From the NCBI RefSeq assembly GCF_001613145.1, contig NZ_BDBU01000006.1:124001-188000 (forward strand): 64,000 nucleotides of DNA, in the 5' to 3' direction. Shown here in pieces: positions 8,015-15,938 of the stretch (the first letter of the stretch is position 1; each line of letters begins with the position of its first letter). Position numbers and translations under genes: made by a program. The notes under the pieces are model-generated. The model worked only from the letters and a program-made list of their open reading frames with translations. It had not been told where the DNA came from and made no database searches. The stretch comes from Nocardia jejuensis NBRC 103114 (lineage in GTDB: Bacteria; Actinomycetota; Actinomycetes; Mycobacteriales; Mycobacteriaceae).

Positions 8015-8598
8015 GCGACCGGATGGACAAGATCACCGCGCGGCAGCGGATGGAGACGCCGGTCGAATCGCGTTTCCGCGGATTCGACTGGGACGCCGAG
8101 GCCCTGGCCCGGACCAGCGAGAACGTCGCGCGCTTCCTCGGCACGGGCCGCTATCTGGTGATCCAGACCGCGCTCGTGATCGTCTGGGTGCTGCTGAACG
8201 TGTTCGCGGTGCGGCTGCAGTGGGACCCGTATCCGTTCATCCTGCTCAACCTGGCCTTCTCGACCCAGGCCGCGTACGCCGCGCCGCTGATCCTGCTGGC
8301 GCAGAACCGGCAGGACAACCGCGACCGGGTCTCGCTCGAGGAGGATCGGTCGCGAGCGGCCCAGACGAAAGCCGACACCGAATTCCTCGCGCGTGAACTC
8401 GCCGCGGTGCGACTCGCCGTGGGCGAGGTCGCGACACGCGATTACGTCCGACGAGAACTTGACGACATCAAGGACACCCTGTTCAGACTGGAGAAACTGG
8501 CTTCGGACGGTGAGCCGGTCAGGGACAAGAAACAAAAGAAGGTTACGGACCGAAAGAGGCCGGAGGTCGCGGTTTCATCGCAAAAAGATAGCGAGTGA
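8011..8598 (+). CDS. DUF1003 membrane protein
   Basis: A 195-aa protein whose core (RYLVIQTALVIVWVLLNVF, then YPFILLNLAFSTQAAYAAPLILLAQNRQ) is the DUF1003 domain with two membrane helices. A charged coiled C-terminal part follows, with heptad-like LARELAAVRLAVGEV, then a lysine-rich tail. The ATG overlaps the stop of the MgtE-N/CBS gene (ATGA), so translation is coupled and the two products may act together, for example in cation homeostasis; that is inference from position only. It corresponds to Rv1231c. Function in the family is unknown. Confidence 0.88.
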   Translation: MSDRMDKITARQRMETPVESRFRGFDWDAEALARTSENVARFLGTGRYLVIQTALVIVWVLLNVFAVRLQWDPYPFILLNLAFSTQAAYAAPLILLAQNRQDNRDRVSLEEDRSRAAQTKADTEFLARELAAVRLAVGEVATRDYVRRELDDIKDTLFRLEKLASDGEPVRDKKQKKVTDRKRPEVAVSSQKDSE

Positions 8599-8728
8599 CC
8601 GCACAAGACAGTGACGAACAACCTTACGGGTGGGTAACCTGGATCACGTTGTTACGAGCGACCGACCCAGACACTGCTTTCGTGAGAGCGTCATCACCGG
8701 GTTCCGGCCGCACGACTGAGGGGATTGT

Positions 8729-10138
8729 GTGGTGGCGAAGAGAATTTCTGCACCGGTCACAGCATCGGCGTTGCTGATCGCGGGCCTGGTCACGGCCGGT
8801 TCGGCCACCAATACAACCGTGCACACCGCGGCCCCCCAGGTGGTGCCCGAGGCGCTGCTCGCGGCCGCGGCCACCGACGGCTCGCCGAGCCCGGACACCG
8901 CGTCGCCGGGTTCCGATCAGCTCGTCGGCCTGGTTCCGGCCGCGCCGGAAGCCGCGCGCAAACTCAGCGCAATGACCCCGCCCGCGGACGGCAGCGCGCC
9001 CTTCGCCGGAACGATCCCGTTGCAGAGCATCTCGCTCGCGGGGGGCACCGGCGCGCTCGGCATCCCCGAGATCGTGCTCGCGGCCTATCGCAACGCCGAA
9101 CTCGCGCTGGCCTCCTCGACGCCCGGCTGCGGCCTGCCGTGGAATCTGCTGGCCGGTATCGGCCGCATCGAATCGCTGCACGCGAGCAGCGGCCGCACCG
9201 ATGCCGCGGGCACCACCATCTCCCCCATCTACGGCCCGGCGCTGGACGGCACGCTGCCCGGCAACGAGGTCATCAAGGCCAACGATGGCGGCTACGTGCG
9301 GGCCGTGGGCCCCATGCAGTTCCTGCCCAGCACCTGGGCCAACTACGCTGCGGACGGCAATGGCGACGGAATCTCCGATCCCAACAACGTCTTCGACGCG
9401 GCGCTGGCGGCGGGCAAGTACCTGTGCTCGGGCGGGCTCGATCTGCGCGATCAGCAGCAGCAGGTCAAAGCCGTGCTGCGCTACAACAATTCGATGTCCT
9501 ACGCGGCCAACGTGCTCAGCTGGTCGAACGCCTACAAGACCGGCGGCACGCCCGCCGCGGTGGCGATCTCCGGCGACCTCGTCCCGCCCGGTGCGCTGAC
9601 CGCGAGCGCGCCGGACATGACCGCGGCCTCCGCCGTCCTGCCGACCACCGAAGCGCCGCCGACCACGGCCGCGACCAAGCAGCCCGGCGCCACCCAGGTG
9701 ATGATCACCATCCCGGGTCTGCCCGCCATTCCGTGTGGCGTCTTCTGCCCCACCACGATTCCGGACGCCAACTCCTGCGATCCGGCCGCGGCGCAGCAGA
9801 AGCCCGCCCAGGGCGCGACCGACGCCAAGCCCGAGGACGCCGTCGCCCCGGGCGACGACAAGCAGACCGCGCAGCCCGAGCAGGCGCTGGGCGCGGACGG
9901 CAAGCCGGTGCAGAACCAGGTCCAGGTGCTGTGCACCCAGGAGGTGCCGAACCAGGCGGCCGAGCAGCCCCAGGCCGCCGCGCCCGCCCCGGAGCAGAAC
10001 CCCGCGCCCGCCGCACCCGCCGAGCCGGAGGCAGCCGCGCCGGCCGCTCCCGAGACGGTCCAGCCCGCGCCCGCCGCGCCCGGGATCGTGCTCCCGTTCG
10101 GCATCACGATTCCGGTCCCCGCGCCGGCCGCTCCGTAA
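8729..10138 (+). CDS. secreted lytic transglycosylase with Ala/Pro-rich tail
   Basis: A 469-aa exported protein. Residues 1-28 form a signal peptide (KR charge, then ASALLIAGLVTAGSA). The SLT-type catalytic domain spans about 115-275, with the catalytic Glu in LLAGIGRIESLHA, the substrate-binding GPMQFLPSTWANY, a Ca-binding-like DGNGDGISDPNNVFDAALAAGKYLC, and RYNNSMSYAANVLSW. Such enzymes cleave peptidoglycan glycan strands to 1,6-anhydro products. The last 200 residues are low-complexity Ala/Pro/Gln with four scattered cysteines, probably a wall-spanning tail. The start is one of two adjacent GTG codons (8729 or 8732). It corresponds to Rv1230c and is followed by a paralogue. Confidence 0.87.
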   Translation: MVAKRISAPVTASALLIAGLVTAGSATNTTVHTAAPQVVPEALLAAAATDGSPSPDTASPGSDQLVGLVPAAPEAARKLSAMTPPADGSAPFAGTIPLQSISLAGGTGALGIPEIVLAAYRNAELALASSTPGCGLPWNLLAGIGRIESLHASSGRTDAAGTTISPIYGPALDGTLPGNEVIKANDGGYVRAVGPMQFLPSTWANYAADGNGDGISDPNNVFDAALAAGKYLCSGGLDLRDQQQQVKAVLRYNNSMSYAANVLSWSNAYKTGGTPAAVAISGDLVPPGALTASAPDMTAASAVLPTTEAPPTTAATKQPGATQVMITIPGLPAIPCGVFCPTTIPDANSCDPAAAQQKPAQGATDAKPEDAVAPGDDKQTAQPEQALGADGKPVQNQVQVLCTQEVPNQAAEQPQAAAPAPEQNPAPAAPAEPEAAAPAAPETVQPAPAAPGIVLPFGITIPVPAPAAP

Positions 10139-10176
10139 CGAATTCATGACGGCGCCACCGGCGTCGAGTCTCTGAC

Positions 10177-10209
10177 GAGCGCTTTCGGGTCCCATGCCCG
10201 GAAGCGCTC
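10177..10209 (+). terminator. stem-loop terminator after the first lytic transglycosylase
   Basis: Thirteen-base arms (10177-10189 and 10197-10209) pair completely if one U-G wobble is allowed, with a seven-base loop. It sits 38 bases after the stop. The T-run is poor, as is usual for terminators in this GC range. Confidence 0.65.
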
Positions 10210-10326
10210 GCTTCAAACTCCCCGCTTTGTCACGAACCAGTAACGGATAGGTCTCGGATGAGGTAGCGTGGCCGTCATCGCATCACCCTTGTTTCACCGC
10301 CGATGGCAATGGAGGGTCACCACACC

Positions 10327-11199
10327 GTGGGACGTCACCGCAAACCGCCGGTCCCGACAGTTCGTAGATCGTCTGTCATAGCACTTACCGGCCTTGTGCC
10401 CGCAGGACTCGCAACAGTCACCGGTGCCGCCGATGGAAACATCGCGACCAAGCTGACATCCGCAGTCCAGCAGCAGTTCTCGAACGATTCGGACGAGCAC
10501 CTATCGAGACCCGATGCGGCCGCGACACTTCCGGCCGCCGTCCAGGATCCCGTGCTCCGCGAAGCAAAACAGGTTCTTCCCCCGCCACCCCCCGTGGTGA
10601 AAGTCGTTGCGCTGCCGGATGGTCGCACTCCCGCCGCGCTCCCCGCCGGACCACTCGGTATGCCCGGCATCTCGGAGAACGCCTACCAGAACGCGGAACG
10701 CATTCTGGCAGCGGAGAATCCAGTCTGCGGTATGCCGTGGTCCATGCTCGCCGGCATCGGCCGAGTGGAATCCACGCACGCGTTCGGCGGTAAGGCCGAC
10801 GCCGAGGGCAATCCGCTCACGCCGATCTACGGACCGGTCCTGGACGGAAGCCTCTACGGCAACAACGTCATCCACGACACCGACGGCGGAGCCCTCGACG
10901 GCCTGTCCGGTTACGACCGTGCCATCGGCCCCATGCAGTTCCTGCCCGAGACGTGGCGGCACTACGCCGCCGACGGCAACGGCGACGGCATCGCCGATCC
11001 GCAGAACCTGTACGACGCCGCGCTCACCGCGGGCAAGTACCTGTGCTCGGGCAATCTCGACATGCGGGATCCGGCCCAGCAGACGCGCGCCATCCTGCGC
11101 TACAACAACTCGATGGCCTACGTCGCGAACGTGATGGCGTGGGAGACCTCCTACGGTTCCGGGCTGGCCCCGGCCGCGGCGCAGCTGCCGCGCATCTGA
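10327..11199 (+). CDS. secreted lytic transglycosylase, paralogue of the preceding gene
   Basis: A 290-aa protein with the same catalytic block as its neighbour: SMLAGIGRVESTHAFGG with the catalytic Glu, IGPMQFLPETWRHYAADGNG, and ILRYNNSMAYVANVMAWE. It ends right after the domain and lacks the Ala/Pro tail. The N-terminus (MGRHRKPPVPTV) is basic, followed by a hydrophobic stretch that looks like a signal sequence. I chose GTG at 10327 because GGAGGG lies 10 bases upstream; ATG at 10303 would add eight residues and has no ribosome site. A TAGCGT hexamer near 10262 could be its -10 element. Tandem duplication with loss or gain of the tail is the likely origin. Confidence 0.85.
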   Translation: MGRHRKPPVPTVRRSSVIALTGLVPAGLATVTGAADGNIATKLTSAVQQQFSNDSDEHLSRPDAAATLPAAVQDPVLREAKQVLPPPPPVVKVVALPDGRTPAALPAGPLGMPGISENAYQNAERILAAENPVCGMPWSMLAGIGRVESTHAFGGKADAEGNPLTPIYGPVLDGSLYGNNVIHDTDGGALDGLSGYDRAIGPMQFLPETWRHYAADGNGDGIADPQNLYDAALTAGKYLCSGNLDMRDPAQQTRAILRYNNSMAYVANVMAWETSYGSGLAPAAAQLPRI

Positions 11200-11274
11200 G
11201 CCGCCGGTCCGCTCGCGAGCCGGGACCCGGTCCCCGGCGTGGCGTTCCACATCGGCGCTCCTAGACTGACTCCC

Positions 11275-12411
11275 ATGCCAGTGGTAACGGAATCGGATGT
11301 GCGGGGCGCGCTCGCCAAGGTGAACGACCCGGAGATCCGGAAACCGATCACCGAGTTGGGCATGGTCAAGAGCGTGGTGATCGGCGCGGACGGCAGCGTC
11401 GATGTGGTGGTCTACCTGACCACCTCGGCCTGCCCCATGAAGGGCGCGATCACCGAACGCGTCACCAACGCCGTCAACGACGTGCCGGGTGTCGGCGCGA
11501 TCAGCGTGAGCCTCGACGTGATGAACGACGAGCAGCGCACCGAACTGCGCAAGAAGCTGCGCGGCGACAACGCCGAACCGGTGATCCCCTTCGCCCAGCC
11601 GGGCTCGCTGACCCGCGTGTACGCGGTCGCCTCCGGTAAGGGCGGCGTCGGAAAGTCCAGTGTCACCGTGAATCTCGCGGCCGCCATGGCCGCGCGCGGA
11701 CTCTCGGTCGGTGTGCTCGACGCCGATATCTACGGCCATTCGGTGCCGCGCATGCTGGGCACCGACCAGCGCCCGACCCAGGTGGAGCGGATGATCATGC
11801 CGCCCATCGCGCACGACGTGAAGGTCATCTCCATCTCCATGTTCACCCAGGGCAATACGCCCGTGGTGTGGCGCGGTCCGATGCTGCACCGCGCGCTGCA
11901 GCAGTTCCTGGCGGACGTGTTCTGGGGCGATCTGGACATCCTGCTGCTGGATCTGCCGCCGGGCACCGGTGACGTGGCCATCTCGCTGGCGCAGCTGATC
12001 CCGAACGCGGAGATCCTGGTCGTCACCACGCCACAGCTGGCCGCGGCCGAGGTCGCCGAGCGCGCGGGTTCCATCGCACTGCAGACGCGGCAGCGGATCG
12101 CGGGCGTCATCGAGAACATGTCGTGGCTGGATCTGCCGGACGGCTCGCGCATGGAGCTGTACGGCTCCGGCGGCGGCCAGACCGTGGCCGACAACCTGAC
12201 CAAGGCGATCGGCGCGAATGTGCCGCTGCTGGGCCAGATCCCGATCGAGCAGCAGCTGCGCGAGGCCGGGGACGAGGGCACGCCCATCGTGCTGCGGGCT
12301 CCCGAGAGCGCGTCCGGCAAGGCGCTGCTGGAGATCTCCGACAAGCTGGCGGTCCGCCGCCGCGGCCTGGCGGGCATGTCCCTGAGCATCGACACCACCC
12401 GCAACTTCTAG
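11275..12411 (+). CDS. mrp: Mrp/ApbC-type P-loop iron-sulfur carrier ATPase
   Basis: A 378-aa protein. Residues 1-95 are a MIP18/DUF59 domain (VNDPEIRKPITELGMVKSV and a TTSACPM metal site). The ParA-like ATPase follows, with the deviant Walker A VASGKGGVGKSSVTVNLA at about 120, LDADIYGHSVPRMLG, and switch II LLLDLPPGTGDVAISLAQ. Mrp proteins bind and transfer [4Fe-4S] clusters to apo-enzymes. The C-terminal CxxC seen in many Nbp35/Ind1 relatives is not obvious here. ATG at 11275 is chosen because TAGACT lies seven bases upstream, giving a leaderless mRNA. It corresponds to Rv1229c. Confidence 0.93.
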   Translation: MPVVTESDVRGALAKVNDPEIRKPITELGMVKSVVIGADGSVDVVVYLTTSACPMKGAITERVTNAVNDVPGVGAISVSLDVMNDEQRTELRKKLRGDNAEPVIPFAQPGSLTRVYAVASGKGGVGKSSVTVNLAAAMAARGLSVGVLDADIYGHSVPRMLGTDQRPTQVERMIMPPIAHDVKVISISMFTQGNTPVVWRGPMLHRALQQFLADVFWGDLDILLLDLPPGTGDVAISLAQLIPNAEILVVTTPQLAAAEVAERAGSIALQTRQRIAGVIENMSWLDLPDGSRMELYGSGGGQTVADNLTKAIGANVPLLGQIPIEQQLREAGDEGTPIVLRAPESASGKALLEISDKLAVRRRGLAGMSLSIDTTRNF

Positions 12412-12628
12412 CGAGCCACCCCGCCCCGCCCCTTGCCCGTCGCCTCCCGCGGCGGGCACGCCGCGTTGCGGGCCGGCTCGACTGCGGCCGCAGCCCTGCA
12501 CCAGGGGTTTCGCCGATGTCCGCTCTCCACTTCCGCGCTCCGATCCCGGTCGGCCGGTCGCTCGCACGCACGACAGCACGGCTCGGGTGCGGCGGGCCCG
12601 GAAATGGTTCGGCGGTGGGCGAATTCGA

Positions 12629-12644
12629 CGGCGGAATTCCGCCG
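12629..12644. promoter_or_regulatory. perfect 16-bp palindrome upstream of the DivIVA-like gene
   Basis: CGGCGGAATTCCGCCG, centred 41 bases before the TAAGCT -10 element of the next gene, just upstream of where a -35 element would lie. The rest of the 278-base gap after mrp holds only a weak GC stem near 12435-12457. Confidence 0.45.
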
Positions 12645-12689
12645 GGGCTCCGGCGTGGGCGCGGGTCGTGAGCACCTAAGCTCGGAACC

Positions 12690-13439
12690 ATGCTCACGCT
12701 GCTTCTGTACGTGCTGATCGTCGGCCTCGTGGCCGGGTTGCTGTTCCTGCTCGCGAGCGCGATCTTCGGGCGCTCGGAGGAGCTCGGCCCGCTGCCCGAG
12801 GGGACCACGGTGACCGTGCTGCCCGCCGAGGCCATCAGCGGCAGCGATGTGCGCGCGCTGCGCTTCCAGCAGACGGTGCGCGGATACAAGACCGGCGAGG
12901 TGGACTGGGCGCTGACCCGGCTCGCCGCCCGCATCGACGAACTCGAATGGCAGCTGGCCCAGGTGCGCACCGATATCGCCGCGGTCGCGGCTCCGCAGCC
13001 TGGGGCCCAGGAGCCCGCGGTCGCGCCGCCGGCGGCTCCACAGCGGGCCGCGGACCCCGCGGTGCCGCATATGGCCACTCAGACGCATGTACCCGCCCGG
13101 CCCGATCAGTGGCCGGGCGTCCCGGAGCCCGGCGAGCCCGCTCCCCCGCCCGCCACACACCAGCCCGGCAACGCCGCCACGCACCAACCTGGTAGCCCCG
13201 CCACACACCAGCCCGGCAACGGAGCCACCGCATTCGGTGATCGCGCGGCGCAGCTGGGCGGTCCCGGTGCGGCCGCCGACCGAGCCGCCGCGAACGGCTC
13301 TCCGATCGACGCGGCCGCCGCCCCCGATGCCGACGACACGCGGGCTGCGGGAGAGGCGCCGCCGCTGCCTCGGGTGCTGCCGGGCGCGGCGGACGAGGGG
13401 TCCCCGGACGGGTCCGATTCGGAGGCCGGCACCCGATGA
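12690..13439 (+). CDS. DivIVA-domain membrane-anchored protein
   Basis: A 249-aa protein. Residues 1-26 are one membrane helix (LTLLLYVLIVGLVAGLLFLL). The segment ISGSDVRALRFQQTVRGYKTGEVDWALTRL resembles the DivIVA N-terminal motif, followed by a short coiled coil LAARIDELEWQLAQVRTDI. The remaining 140 residues are low-complexity Ala/Pro with three near-repeats of NAATHQPGSPATHQPG type. The layout suggests a polar or septal scaffold; Rv1209 is the positional relative. TAAGCT at 12677-12682, seven bases before ATG, suggests a leaderless mRNA. The stop overlaps the tagA start by four bases. Confidence 0.8.
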   Translation: MLTLLLYVLIVGLVAGLLFLLASAIFGRSEELGPLPEGTTVTVLPAEAISGSDVRALRFQQTVRGYKTGEVDWALTRLAARIDELEWQLAQVRTDIAAVAAPQPGAQEPAVAPPAAPQRAADPAVPHMATQTHVPARPDQWPGVPEPGEPAPPPATHQPGNAATHQPGSPATHQPGNGATAFGDRAAQLGGPGAAADRAAANGSPIDAAAAPDADDTRAAGEAPPLPRVLPGAADEGSPDGSDSEAGTR

Positions 13440-14011
13440 GCGTCGATTCGGAGTTCGACGACGGGCGAATCCGGTGCGGCTGGTCGGATGGATCTCAGCT
13501 TTATCGGGATTATCACGACCAGGAGTGGGGGCGCGTTCTGCACGAGGACGACGCATTGTTCGAACGGGTGTGCCTGGAAGCGTTTCAGTCGGGTCTGGCG
13601 TGGATCACGATTTTGCGTAAGCGACCGGCCTTCCGGACGGCGTTCGACGGGTTCGTGATCGAGCGGGTCGCGGAGTTCGGAGAGGCGGACGTGGAACGGC
13701 TGATGGCAGATCCGGGCATTGTTCGCAATCGTGCCAAAATCCTGGCCAGCATCCACAATGCGAGGGTTGCTCGCGACCTCGGCACCGGCCTGGACGACCT
13801 GCTCTGGACCTTTGCTCCGGCACCCCGGAAACGGCCTCGAACACTGGCCGATGTGCCCGCCGTCACAACCGAATCCACCGCTCTCGCAAAAGAACTCAAG
13901 CGTCGCGGATTCAAGTTCGTCGGGCCCACCACTGCGTACGCACTCATGCAAGCGACCGGGATGGTAGACGATCACGTGGCCGATTGCTGGGTGAATTCGA
14001 GTACTGCCTGA
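13436..14011 (+). CDS. tagA: 3-methyladenine DNA glycosylase I
   Basis: A 191-aa protein with the TagA signature throughout: IRCGWSDGSQLYRDYHDQEWG at the N-terminus, FERVCLEAFQSGLAWITILRKR around the catalytic Glu, ADPGIVRNRAKILASIHNAR, and GFKFVGPTTAYALMQATGMVDDHVADCW with the zinc-binding His and Cys. The enzyme removes 3-methyladenine from alkylated DNA. It is translationally coupled to the DivIVA-like gene (ATGA), the same order as Rv1209-Rv1210. Confidence 0.93.
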   Translation: MSVDSEFDDGRIRCGWSDGSQLYRDYHDQEWGRVLHEDDALFERVCLEAFQSGLAWITILRKRPAFRTAFDGFVIERVAEFGEADVERLMADPGIVRNRAKILASIHNARVARDLGTGLDDLLWTFAPAPRKRPRTLADVPAVTTESTALAKELKRRGFKFVGPTTAYALMQATGMVDDHVADCWVNSSTA

Positions 14012-14176
14012 ACGCCACAACGGTCGGTTTTTGGAACTCAGGTACCCGCCCCGATCCGCGATAGGGAAGAATGGGCTTGGTGCGGCCCGCCACATACCGG
14101 CGGGCTGCCTGGTTGGTGACAACTGGAGTTCCATGAAAGTGCGCAGCGACACGCGCAGATCTGGAGGGAGCAGAGG

Positions 14177-14344
14177 ATGGCGGCCATGAAGCCCCGCACC
14201 GGGGACGGTCCCCTCGAGGCAACCAAGGAAGGGCGTGGAATCGTCATGCGGGTTCCACTCGAGGGTGGCGGGCGTTTGGTCGTCGAGCTCACGCCGGAAG
14301 AAGCCGCAGCGCTCGGTGACGAACTCAAGAGTGTCACCAGCTAG
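14177..14344 (+). CDS. DUF3117-type small protein (Rv1211-like)
   Basis: A 55-aa protein read directly from the DNA: MAAMKPRTGDGPLEATKEGR, then GIVMRVPLEGGGRLVVEL and a TPEEAAALGDELK helix. This is the compact, very conserved DUF3117 protein found next to tagA and glgA in mycobacteria (Rv1211). A strong GGAGGGAG ribosome site lies eight bases before the ATG. The function is unknown; the beta-rich middle and acidic helix suggest a small structured binding protein. The methyltransferase gene starts 12 bases downstream. Confidence 0.88.
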   Translation: MAAMKPRTGDGPLEATKEGRGIVMRVPLEGGGRLVVELTPEEAAALGDELKSVTS

Positions 14345-14356
14345 TAGCGAGACATC

Positions 14357-15910
14357 GTGCCGGTGAGCCGCACCCAACCGGACCGGTTCACCGGCCCCTC
14401 GGTACACACCAACCACATCGGCACAGCCGAGACCTCCCCCGCCGCACGCCCCCGGGCTGCGGCGGGTGGGCTCTGGGCCTGCGCCGATCTGCTGGCCTGC
14501 CCGCAGTGCGCCCAGCATCTCGACCTCGCCGAGACCGCCCTGCGCTGCCCCCGAGGCCACACCTTCGACATCGCCCGCCAAGGCTACGTCAGCCTCCTGA
14601 CCGGCGCGTCCACCAAGATGACCGGCGACACCCCGGCCATGCTCGACGCCCGCGCGACCTTTCAGTCCGCCGGCCACTTCACCCCCATCGCCGAGGCCCT
14701 GACCCTCGCCGCCACCGCCGAGCGCCCGGTCACACCGTCCCCGGAGCACACGATCGCCCCGGCCGCCGAGCACACAGCGGTCACGCGCACGATCGCCGAC
14801 ACCGAACCCGCAGCGGTGATGTCCGCCGACCGCACATCGATCGGGGACGAACGCCTCCGTGCCGAACGCATCCGTGCCGAACGCACAGTCGCCGCGTCGA
14901 CCGCGCCCGACTCCGCGCCGGTAGCCGAGCGCAATCCGGGCAAGCCGCCGCCAGGTGACGCGACCCGGCGCGATCGCACCGAGCCCGATCCGGTGGTCGC
15001 CGAGTCCCGCTCGCGTCCCCGCTCGACCGGTACGACACGCCCGGGATCGACAGTGACGGCCACCTCTTCCGCCAGACTCTCCGCGACCCTGCTGACCGAC
15101 GGCGCCGTGACCGATTCGCCGTCGGTACGACCCCCGCACCGGACGGGCCCGGCGGTGCTCGAGATCGGCTCCGGCACCGGCTACTACCTCGCGGCGGTGC
15201 TGAACCGATTGTCGGAACAGCAAGCCACCACGGCGACACCCGCGCCCGAGGACTCCGGCCCGACCGCGACACCCGGCACCGCACCCGAGAACTCCGGCTC
15301 GACCCCGACACCCGGCACCGCACCCGAGAACTCCGGCTCGACCCCGACACCCGGCACCGCACCCGAGAACTCCGGCTCGACCCCGGCACCCGAGTGCCCG
15401 CACTCGGCACCGCCGCGCGGAATCGCCTTGGACGTGTCCAAGCCCGCGGTCCGGCGCTGCGCTCGGGCGCACCCGCGGGTCGGGGCCGTGCTCGCCGATG
15501 CCTGGCGTGGGCTGCCCGTTCGCGACGGCGTCATCGATACCGTGCTGTGCGTGTTCGCCCCTCGCAATGCCGAGGAGGTGGCCCGCGTGCTCGCCCCGAA
15601 CGGCCGGTTCCTGGTGGTCACCCCGACCCCGCGTCACCTTGCCGAACTCGTCGAGCCACTCGGCATGGTGAGCGTCGACGCGAGCAAGGCCGATCGCCTC
15701 GCCGAATCCCTCGGCGACCGTTTCGAACTCGTGGACACCGACACTGTCGAGTACCCCATGTCCCTGTCCCATGACGCCGTTGCCGAGGTATCGGCCATGG
15801 GCCCCTCGGCATTCCACGCTGCCGAAGAGCGCACCGCCCGCATAGCGGCGCTGCCCCCCTCGGTGCGAGTGACCTCCTCGGTCATCATCTCGACCTACCG
15901 CCTCCGCTGA
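14357..15910 (+). CDS. RlmA-family 23S rRNA guanine-N1 methyltransferase with large insertions
   Basis: A 517-aa protein, nearly twice the usual length of about 270. It starts with the family zinc finger (C48, C51, C64, H68 in CPQCAQHL...RCPRGH), then FDIARQGYVSLLTGASTKMTGD and the MLDARATFQSAGHF helix. The SAM motif I, LEIGSGTGYYLAAVL, appears only at about residue 269 and the second strand (GIALDVSKPAVRR) at about 355. Two low-complexity Thr/Pro/Ala/Arg-rich blocks explain this: about 150 residues before motif I and about 65 after it, the latter holding three 13-residue repeats. RlmA enzymes methylate G745 or G748 of 23S rRNA, near the macrolide tunnel. All core motifs remain, so it may be active. 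The start is GTG at 14357, with no clear ribosome site. Confidence 0.8.
   Translation: MPVSRTQPDRFTGPSVHTNHIGTAETSPAARPRAAAGGLWACADLLACPQCAQHLDLAETALRCPRGHTFDIARQGYVSLLTGASTKMTGDTPAMLDARATFQSAGHFTPIAEALTLAATAERPVTPSPEHTIAPAAEHTAVTRTIADTEPAAVMSADRTSIGDERLRAERIRAERTVAASTAPDSAPVAERNPGKPPPGDATRRDRTEPDPVVAESRSRPRSTGTTRPGSTVTATSSARLSATLLTDGAVTDSPSVRPPHRTGPAVLEIGSGTGYYLAAVLNRLSEQQATTATPAPEDSGPTATPGTAPENSGSTPTPGTAPENSGSTPTPGTAPENSGSTPAPECPHSAPPRGIALDVSKPAVRRCARAHPRVGAVLADAWRGLPVRDGVIDTVLCVFAPRNAEEVARVLAPNGRFLVVTPTPRHLAELVEPLGMVSVDASKADRLAESLGDRFELVDTDTVEYPMSLSHDAVAEVSAMGPSAFHAAEERTARIAALPPSVRVTSSVIISTYRLR
15272..15388 (+). repeat. three 39-bp tandem repeats inside the methyltransferase gene
   Basis: Copies at 15272-15310, 15311-15349 and 15350-15388; the last differs by one base. 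Each encodes PGTAPENSGSTPT. A decayed fourth unit precedes them at about 15236-15271. The near-identity indicates recent expansion. Confidence 0.93.
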
Positions 15911-15938
15911 CCCCTTCCCCGCAGCGATCAGACCCGGT

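Noticed and set aside
15272..15388. Possible CRISPR-like array
   Set aside because: The repeats are contiguous with no spacers and are in frame inside a gene, so they are a coding tandem repeat.
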